From Pyricularia pennisetigena (lineage: Eukaryota > Ascomycota > Sordariomycetes > Magnaporthales > Pyriculariaceae): a DNA stretch of 64,000 bases. The notes below the pieces were generated by a model. It made no database searches. It was not told the DNA's origin and worked only from the letters and a program-made list of their open reading frames with translations. Numbering within the stretch: position 1 is the first letter of the stretch; every line of letters begins with the position of its first letter. Of the stretch, positions 56,705 to 64,000 are shown in pieces. The DNA is taken from the NCBI RefSeq assembly GCF_004337985.1, contig NC_043741.1, positions 6,272,417 to 6,336,416 on the forward strand, written 5' to 3'. Made by a program: the position numbers and the translations under genes.

Positions 56705-57400
56705 TCAAGTAGAGATATAATGAAGGCAAATTGAATCCATGTTAACCACGCTATAGTAGCTGTTCGGAGTATCCCAGTCAACTGAATGATGTAAATGATG
56801 TAAATGATGAATGATGAATGAATTAAATGGCTTAGTTAATTGAGCCGCGAAGCCCAACTCATCAAAGATGGGTTTTGCCTCAAGGTGGGGCATTAGCAAG
56901 CATGGGCTCCTCATTCTCATTGGTGGCAAGCACAGACCATGATTTCTTGGCCTTCGCGGCGCGGCTGACCAGGTCGTTGGTGGTGGCCGCTGCCTTGCCT
57001 GCCTGATAGAACCGACGACGCACTTCGATTTGTCTTTAGGCCAAGATACAAACTCAACTTTTTGGTTTTTCCGACCAGCCAACTCATCTGGAGTCTAGAC
57101 ACCTGTCCCAAATATCTTGGGAATCGCATGTGACTCTGTCGTCGCCATAGTCCGGCCGAGTAGAATTGATCGCCGTCCTTGACGATAAACAGCCATCTCT
57201 CCGGTAAACGGCTGCATCTCGAAGCTCCCCACCTTACCTAGGTACTCACGATACGATCTCCGCCGCATCTCGAGCAGCCGTAGCAGGCCACCCTGCTTTC
57301 GCACACCCAACAGTGGCACATCCATTCCGGAACTTTCGAAAAACAGTCGCATCTCATTGTCACTGGCGTCCCGGCCATTCGCGTTTTCTCGAATCGGCAA
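56705..57400 (-). pseudogene. Doubtful reading frame interrupted by one stop
   Basis: A single minus-strand frame of about 230 codons is open from 57400 to 56705 except for one TAG near 57095. It runs from MRLFFESSGMDVPLLGVRKQ through ESHAIPKIFGTGV, then after the stop TPDELAGRKNQKVEFVSWPK. It could be a decayed gene, a gene with an unseen intron over the stop, or chance. No family is recognised. Confidence 0.2.
56787..56822. repeat. ATGATGTAA-type short tandem repeat
   Basis: About three copies of a 9-nt unit followed by diverged ATGATGA copies. Confidence 0.75.
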
Positions 57401-57487
57401 CCATCTTGTCCCCGCGCTCGGGTTCGGACACCGCGTGCATCCGACCTCAGCTTATCGAATACCGAAGAACAAGAACAACCCGTTCCC

Positions 57488-60150
57488 ATGATGGCGCCAG
57501 CCTCACGGGCACCGCTGGGCGTCGGGTCCGGTCGGGATGACATCGAAGTCACGTACGTACGAAACTCCGCATCGGTCGCGCCTGCGTGCCCCGCCTCCGA
57601 ACCGGCAATGCTCCCAGAAGTGACATCTAATCCTTAACTGGGTCTCATAACAGGTGGAACTACCTACAGAATGGAATCACCAGGATCATGAACAACTTAC
57701 AAGATGGCATGACTATGGAGACGGTAAGCCTCATACCTTGTGAATTTCAGTCATGATGGACCTCGCTAACCGACGTCATCACTCTAGTACATGGGTATCT
57801 ATACGTGAGTTTTCGAGAGGAGATTCGTTCGCTTGAACAACATGCTAATCACAATCTGCAGCTCCGTACACAATTTCTGCACCTCACAGAAGGCTCTTGG
57901 CTTTTCAAATTCGCCTGGCCCTCCAGCAGCTGCGCATAGAGGAGGTAAGCTAGCCAGCAGCAATCGTAGGCCGACGACGAGATTGTGCTAATCATTTCCA
58001 GCGCATCTTCTTGGTGAGGATCTCTACAAGAAGCTTATGAAATACCTAAGCGATCATCTCGAGGACCTGCTCGTCCAGTCCAAAGCCCACACCGGCGAGG
58101 CCCTGCTTAGCTTCTACATAAGAGAATGGGATAGATACACGACCGCAGCCAAGTACATCCACCACCTCTTCCGATACCTTAACCGCCACTGGGTAAAGCG
58201 CGAGATCGACGAGGGAAAGAAGCACATTTTTGATGTTTACACACTGCATCTGGTCCAGTGGAAGAATGTCTTGTTCGATAAGGTTCACGAGAAGGTAATG
58301 GACGCCGTCCTTGCGTTGGTCGAGAGGCAACGGAACGGGGAGACCATAGAGTATGGTCAGATCAAGCAGATCTTAGACTCCATGGTCTCGTTGGGCCTGG
58401 ACGAGAACGACGCTTCCAAAACCACGCTCGACTGCTACCGTTTCCACTTCGAGAAGCCTTTTATCGCCGCTACTGAAGCATACTACCAAAAGGAGAGCCG
58501 CGCATTCGTCGCGGAGAATACTGTGGTTGAGTACATGAAGAAGGCAGAGGCGCGTTTGGAAGAGGAGGAGGAGCGAGTGCGAATGTACCTTCATCCAGAC
58601 ATTGCTGTGGCTCTCAAGCGGTGCTGTAATACTGCCTTGATTGCCGACCACTCAGCGATTCTCAGGGACGAATTCCAGGTACTGTTGGATAACGACCGCG
58701 AGGATGATATGGCGAGGATGTACAACCTTTTAGCTCGAATCAGTGACGGCCTCGATCCACTGCGTCAGAAGTTCGAAGCCCATGTGCGACAAGCTGGCCT
58801 TACTGCCGTGGCAAAGGTTGCATCTGGTCAGGGCGAGAAGCTGGAGCCAAAAGTGTATGTGGATGCACTGCTCGAAGTCCACACCCAATACCAGGGCCTG
58901 GTCAAGCGCGCATTCAACGACGAGCCAGAATTCACACGATCCCTCGACAACGCCTGCCGAGAGTTTGTCAACCGGAACGACGTCTGCAAGTCCGGATCCA
59001 ACAAGTCCCCTGAGCTGCTTGCCAAGTACACGGATGTTCTCCTTCGCAAGAGCGGCAGTGCCGTTGAGGAGGAGGAGCTGGAGAACACGTTGAGCCAGAT
59101 AATGACTGTCTTCAAGTACATCGAAGACAAGGACGTCTTCCAAAAGTTCTACTCTCGCATGCTGGCCCGTCGTCTCGTGCATACCAACTCATCCTCGGAT
59201 GACGCAGAGACAAGCATGATTAGCAAACTGAAGGAGGCATGCGGCTTCGAGTATACCAACAAGCTGCAACGCATGTTCCAGGACATGCAGATTTCGAAAG
59301 ATCTCAACACGGGTTTCCGTGAACATGCCGAAAAGTCCGAGATGAAGGTTTTGGACTCACAATACGCTATCCTCGGAACTGGCTTTTGGCCACTGCAAGT
59401 CCCTAATACTGCCTTTAACCCGCCGGCGGCCATTTTCGAGGACTGCGAACGGTTCACGCGTTTCTACAAGAACAAGCACGACGGCAGAAAGCTCACTTGG
59501 CTCTGGCAGCTATGCAAAGGTGAGGTTCGAGCGACCTACTGCAAGCAGAGCAAGGCGCCGTATACCTTCCAGGTGTCCATGTACCAGATGGCGATCCTTT
59601 TGATGTTCAACGACAGCGACCGTCATACGCACGAGGACATAGCATCCACGACTTCTATGAACAGCGAGACCTTGGACCCTGTACTAGGACTCCTGCTCAA
59701 AGCCAGGGTCCTTCTGGCCGACAGCGACAAGCCCGGCCCAGGAACGACATACAGCCTGAATTACGACTTCAAGAGCAAGAAAGTTCGTGTCAACCTCAAC
59801 ATTGGATTGAAGACAGAGCAGAAGCAGGAAGAGGTAGAGACAAACAAGACAATTGAGGAAGACCGAAAGCTTCTTCTCCAGGTCAGTAATCTGCTCGCAA
59901 TCTTCTTTGACTGTGTGCCAATGTCTGCTTGTGATGCTAACATCAAGCTGTTTCGTGATAGTCGGCCATTGTGCGCATTATGAAGGCTCGTAAACGTATG
60001 AAGCACAACCAGCTGGTTAGCGAGACCATCGGTCAGATCAAGGGGAGGTTTGTGCCCAAGATTCCGGATATCAAGAAGTGTATTGAGATTCTTTTGGACA
60101 AAGAATACCTGGAGCGTCTGGAGGATGACGAGCTTGGCTACCTGGCCTGA
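57488..60150 (+). CDS. cul1: Cullin-1 (SCF ubiquitin ligase scaffold, Cdc53/CulA)
   Basis: Scaffold of SCF E3 ligases, holding Skp1/F-box proteins at its N-terminus and Rbx1 at its C-terminus. Six exons: 57488-57552, 57654-57723, 57788-57804, 57862-57944, 58002-59881 and 59962-60150, giving 767 aa. The conserved N-terminus (WNYLQNGITRIMNNLQDGM, YMGIYTSVHNFCTSQKA) is spread over exons 2-4; exon 3 is only 17 nt. Cullin repeats follow, then the cullin homology domain (KFYSRMLARRLVH, GTGFWPLQ). The last exon encodes the winged-helix end with the neddylation motif IVRIMKARKRMKH, acceptor Lys713, and the canonical tail ending DDELGYLA. The start is the first of two adjacent ATGs. The open frame from 58037 alone would lack the Skp1-binding N-terminus and the Nedd8 site. 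Identification is very strong. Confidence 0.95.
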
Positions 60151-61010
60151 TCGAAGCAAGGGATCAAGGGAGCTTTGCGGCCAACACTCGTAATGGATGC
60201 TATTACATGGATTCGACAAGTCTGCGGGTTTTTAGTGGGTGTGCGCTTGCTTGGTATACTATTACCATTGAAGGTTCTATGATACAAGCGATGCATGGGG
60301 TATGAAATCGTTGAGGATATGGGATCACGGCAAGGAAGCCAGGAAATGACGGAGGTCAGGAAACATCTCTCTAGGCGGAACATACACTCGCAATCAGCAT
60401 TGCAAGTTTGTACTTGAATACCCAAAATTGCTACATTTGTGGCTATTACTTTTGAGGGTCGCTATATACTCGTACCGAGTATCAATATCTGTTGCACTAA
60501 AAAAACACAGCCAAAAGACGAAAAGCTCCCGTCAATGACTAATGCCTGTGACTTTGGTAAATATAGCCTGCAACAATATTAGTTTTCCACTAGGCTTTCG
60601 TAGTAGCTCCGCTGATTTTAGAGGGATGAGGCCTGTCGAGTGGAGTAGGATTAAATGTAGGTTGATTGTAATTGCAATTTCTCCATGCAGCCGACAGTTT
60701 GTTTAGAACTCCTTCTCAAGTAGTCGATTCTCTCTATTGTTAGTGATTTGAGTACCTGTTGGCTTTGAAACTCAAATCATCAGGATGTGAATAACAACCA
60801 ATTTTGTAGATACTTGAAGGCTCACATTTCCGCGGTCTTATCGGGTGCCCCAAAAGTGAGTGCTGATCATAAAAATTAACATGTGTTTGACAAATGGCTC
60901 TCTTTTTTTTTTTTTTTTTTACCCTCACCCTTGAATGAAAGAGTCAGTCGTGCATGAATCATCTAGGTTGATCAGCTAGAAGCGGAGGGAATACGAAGGC
61001 GAAATTGAGA

Positions 61011-61047
<37 letters not shown>

Positions 61048-63560
61048 CTGTAAAATATACTTCGTACCTCATACCTTGCACCTACTTACAGGTCCTACTT
61101 CGTTCATAACCTGCTTAAGCTTCGTATCTACGTAGAATATGCTCTTGAGTCTACCGTAGGTCTAGACCAAACCCCACAGGTGCCAAGGGTTTTGTCGAGG
61201 ACATGGTACTACACAGATGCACATACCACATAAACGCTTAGCATCCCCAAGTTCTTGGTTTTGTCTACCGACAAAGGCCAAGACTGTTTGCCTTGGCTTT
61301 TACCTAAAGCTTGGCGTTTGATCGGACCCTGCGAGGTCTCATAAGAGTTACCTACCGGAAGGTGTTCGTGCAAACTTGCCCTTCAAGCACAAAATCATAC
61401 CTTATTTCGTTTCGCTTATTGCCAGGGAATTCTCCGCAATCTTGGTCTAAGGGGAAGTGCCTCGTTTGATTTGGCACATGTGTGGGGCCGAGAGCCCGTG
61501 TCTCCTTTCTGCTGCGAAAACAAAGAGAACGAGGCAATTAATGCCCCGAACTTATGGGAACGGAGACCATCCGGGAAGTCGAGTATGGACCAAGGCAGAC
61601 CCGGGTCTTGGAAGAACAATGAATGACCTCCTGCTCGGTTAGCTTTTTGGTGTCGTTTTTGGAAGAGGACCCTCCCGACTCCGTATCCGACTGCCCGTGT
61701 CCCAACGATTGGTGAATGAGCGACGACGGGGATGCCATGTCATATCATCTGTGAAAGAGAATGACTTGATGCACCACCAGCCCCCATATGCACCCGCTTG
61801 TCGTTACACATACCACACATTGAGGAGGAGGGGCGGAGCCGTAAGCAACATGCGCATGGCGCCTACGGTCTATCGCGTATAAAACACCAAAGGACGTCGT
61901 CGTAGGGGCTTGGGAGTAGATTCTCGAGAGGTAAGCCCGCCAGCTGCAGGGACTTATTTTTTCTGTGCCACGCGACGCAGCTGTGCCTGGTATGCAGCAA
62001 AATGGCCTGGTCCAGGCCCTCTGGGTTGTCGAAAAGCTTGACCTTTCCTGATTTGGAAGTTTGTGCACAAAAGAACAAAAAGAATCATCCAAGCCCCGCC
62101 GCTCTCCTTCTTCCCCCCCTGCGGCTTAGGGACCACACATCACACCCACCAAAGGGGGCTTGTCAATCGGACTTGGCGGGTGGTCCCAGAACTTGGCGAT
62201 GGGTGCTGATCTAAAAACAAAATCCTGGCGCAGTCAGTCAGCTGTGGGTGCAGTCAGATTTCAAATAATCCTATGCCGTTCTCAGGGCTGTCAGTATGTT
62301 ATCAGGCTATTGCAGCTGACAATTCCAAGGAATGACACCATGGCACTTTCAATATTGTCATTCTTGATGTGATCTTTTTGTGTGTTTGCACCGTTTTTTT
62401 TTCTTTTTCTTTTTTCACTCGGGAATATCATTAGTCTCCTTTCCAACCCGAGGTACAACGAATTTGCATTTGTGCGTTATGTTATGCATACGTAAATGTA
62501 CCTAAATATTCTTTTTTTAATTTCCGAGCTACCTAATTTTGCTAGAATACTGACTGGACCTGTGATTGTTGCTGCGCTCTCGCCTGGAATCCAAATTTGG
62601 CGCTGCCCAAAAAGCTTAGCTTCAAGGCTGCCGAGTTGTGACCAATGGTGAAGGCCTGTAGACCCACAACATTATGTTTTCGGGGGTTCAGTCGAGCGTC
62701 CAGCATATTTCCCCTTTGTTTGTCTTACCCCCCCAACCCCTTCACTATCCGACGAAACCAGATTTTTTTGCGCCGGCTCATTTTCTTCGCGCTGGTCGAA
62801 ACGCTCGCAATGACCATTGATTGATAATTCCGATGGTCGGATTGATTCAAATCTCCTCGGGGCTACCTTGTACCAAAATCAGGAAATGCGGCATCATGGC
62901 AGCAAAGCAAGTGCCGTCGACAACTGTCACCATACCTGCCCTATTCGTCAAGAGTACTATCTCCGTGCAAACCCATGGAAATTGGCCTGGTGTCTTGGGT
63001 TTTTTTTCTTAGTCTTTTCTCGATTTTCTAGTTTGCATGTTTGCGCAACCCCCACTGATCTCAGGCGGTTCGTTGGATGGGCAAAAGCCAGTCCCTTTCG
63101 TTTCCATACCACCATATCTCACATACACATTTAATACTCGCCCACGATTTATGCCTCTACCCAGGAGATACAAACACGCGAGCGAACCAATTCCCTTCAC
63201 TCAGGCATCATAACCCACCCACTCCTCACCACTAGACGTGCCAGTTTCACTGTCGGAGGTGAATAAACGCAGAAATTTGTCCAAACTCAAGCGGGTTTGA
63301 AAGCTTTCTGCAGCTGCTGCGCTCACTGATGCTGCCAAGTTGGGCTAACACTAGGGATCCACAACCGTCGAGCCCCGGGGCCTGCGACACACGCACGTCC
63401 ACAACTCGTCTCGACCACCCCAGGGGGGTGTATCCCTGCTTGCGCCACCGTTCTAGATTCCTGTTCCTGGATTCATATACCGCGTCCACCCCAGATGAGA
63501 GAGCTACCGTCACAATGGCGTTGCCTCAGTTTTACGCACATTGTCTTCCTGGGCTTCTTC
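60151..63560. promoter_or_regulatory. 3.4-kb spacer upstream of the GH92 gene
   Basis: Between cullin-1 and the GH92 mannosidase, both on the plus strand. It holds T18 (60903-60920) and A31 (61014-61044) homopolymers and many short unsupported ORFs. The region near 63250-63560 should contain the promoter and 5' UTR of the mannosidase. Confidence 0.55.
61014..61044. repeat. A31 homopolymer
   Basis: An uninterrupted run of 31 A between cullin-1 and the GH92 gene, about 95 bp from a T18 run in opposite polarity. Confidence 0.9.
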
Positions 63561-64000
63561 ATGGCTCTCTTACATCTTTTCTTGCTCTTGTCGAGTTTGG
63601 TGAGCTTAGCCCAACAAGCCGAGCTTGCCGACTATGTCTTCACAAGTACCGGTTCCGAAGGCGGAGGGAACACATTCCCTGGCGTGTCAGAGCCCTTCGG
63701 TATGGTGAAGCTCGGCCCTGATGTATTCCAGGACAGGGTTGATAGCTACTCGGGCTACTTGGCCAATGGCAAAATCAAGGCATTCAGCATGCTTCACCTC
63801 AGTGGCACCGGCGGAGCTCCCAAGTACGGTGTCGTGGCTCAGATGCCAGTAGTAGGAAATGTTGCCAACCCCCTCGACGACTACATGGCAGCACGAGATG
63901 CGCCCGACATGACAGAGATCGGCTACTACAAGTCACGCCTAGCGACTGGGATCACGGTGGAGCTGGCAGCCTCTTCTAGGGCTGGCATGCTTCAGTACAC
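63561..64000 (+). CDS. Secreted GH92 alpha-1,2-mannosidase, 5' part (runs off right edge)
   Basis: Glycoside hydrolase family 92 enzymes are exo-acting alpha-mannosidases, here predicted to be secreted. Only the first ~146 codons are present. The start is MALLHLFLLLSSLVSLAQQ, a classic signal peptide. The mature protein opens DYVFTSTGSEGGGNTFPGVS and EPFGMVKLGPDV, then GKIKAFSMLHLSGTGGAPKYG, the typical GH92 N-terminal domain. The longer open frame in another register (63329-63721) is a shadow; only the 63561 frame gives a signal peptide joined to the family motif. No intron is seen so far. The catalytic residues lie beyond the window. It follows cullin-1 after a 3.4-kb spacer. Confidence 0.9.
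   Translation, partial: MALLHLFLLLSSLVSLAQQAELADYVFTSTGSEGGGNTFPGVSEPFGMVKLGPDVFQDRVDSYSGYLANGKIKAFSMLHLSGTGGAPKYGVVAQMPVVGNVANPLDDYMAARDAPDMTEIGYYKSRLATGITVELAASSRAGMLQY

Larger units (their letters stand above)
54730..57487. promoter_or_regulatory. 2.8-kb divergent spacer between the 68-aa gene and cullin-1
   Basis: Holds the promoters of both genes. It contains a 9-mer repeat (about 56787-56822). A 212-codon ORF (54812-55450, +) and a minus-strand frame broken by one stop (57400-56705) are listed separately as doubtful. Nothing else is supportable. Confidence 0.5.

Noticed and set aside
63329..63721. 130-codon plus-strand ORF at the right end
   Set aside because: It is a shadow of the GH92 gene: only the frame starting at 63561 gives a signal peptide followed by GH92 sequence.
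1..64000. CRISPR arrays, operons, bacterial-type promoters or dispersed 5S rRNA genes
   Set aside because: The sequence is clearly fungal nuclear DNA; no spaced direct-repeat arrays and no recognisable 5S rRNA sequence were seen.

Overview
This window is nuclear DNA of a filamentous ascomycete. Nearly all genes carry short spliceosomal introns (about 58-125 bp, a few longer) with GTRNGT-type donors and CAG/TAG/AAG acceptors. It also holds a Zn2Cys6 regulator, scattered essential eukaryotic genes, and A/T homopolymer-rich intergenic DNA. The protein repertoire fits Pezizomycotina, probably Sordariomycetes; a Magnaporthales-like fungus is my impression, not something I can prove from sequence alone.

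Layout, left to right. A partial gene leaves the left edge. Next come gamma-tubulin complex component 2 (spc97/GCP2, -) and the 20S proteasome alpha-5 subunit (pup2, +), which share a divergent promoter. A six-exon Zn2Cys6 transcription factor (-) follows, with a 4-kb spacer upstream of it. Then rrp8 (+), ddi1 (-), a GNAT acetyltransferase (+), ura5 (+), nog1 (+), the Rab GDP-dissociation inhibitor gdi1 (-), mitochondrial ribosomal protein uL29m (-), a 66-aa single-pass membrane protein (+) and a polyQ C2H2 regulator (-). A 13-kb stretch with no supportable gene lies upstream of the C2H2 gene. Beyond it are a GCP5/6-type gamma-tubulin complex protein (-), the NuA4 subunit eaf7 (+), the DASH subunit ask1 (+), a 68-aa protein (-), cullin-1 (+) and the 5' end of a secreted GH92 alpha-mannosidase running off the right edge.

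Exon structures were built by hand from reading frame, splice signals and family continuity. For the complete genes the exon sum is divisible by three and the joined frame is open. The genes are housekeeping in character: microtubule nucleation and kinetochore (GCP2, GCP5/6, Ask1), protein turnover (alpha-5, Ddi1, cullin-1), ribosome biogenesis and mitochondrial translation (Rrp8, Nog1, uL29m), pyrimidine synthesis and vesicle traffic. They do not form a pathway cluster.

I found no novel multi-gene system. The most notable observations concern gene architecture: an intron splitting the ddi1 start codon, two GC-AG introns with identical donors, micro-exons of 10-28 nt, two small genes hidden by introns, a T19A26 palindrome amid many long A/T homopolymers, and a 13-kb gene-free stretch upstream of one regulator.
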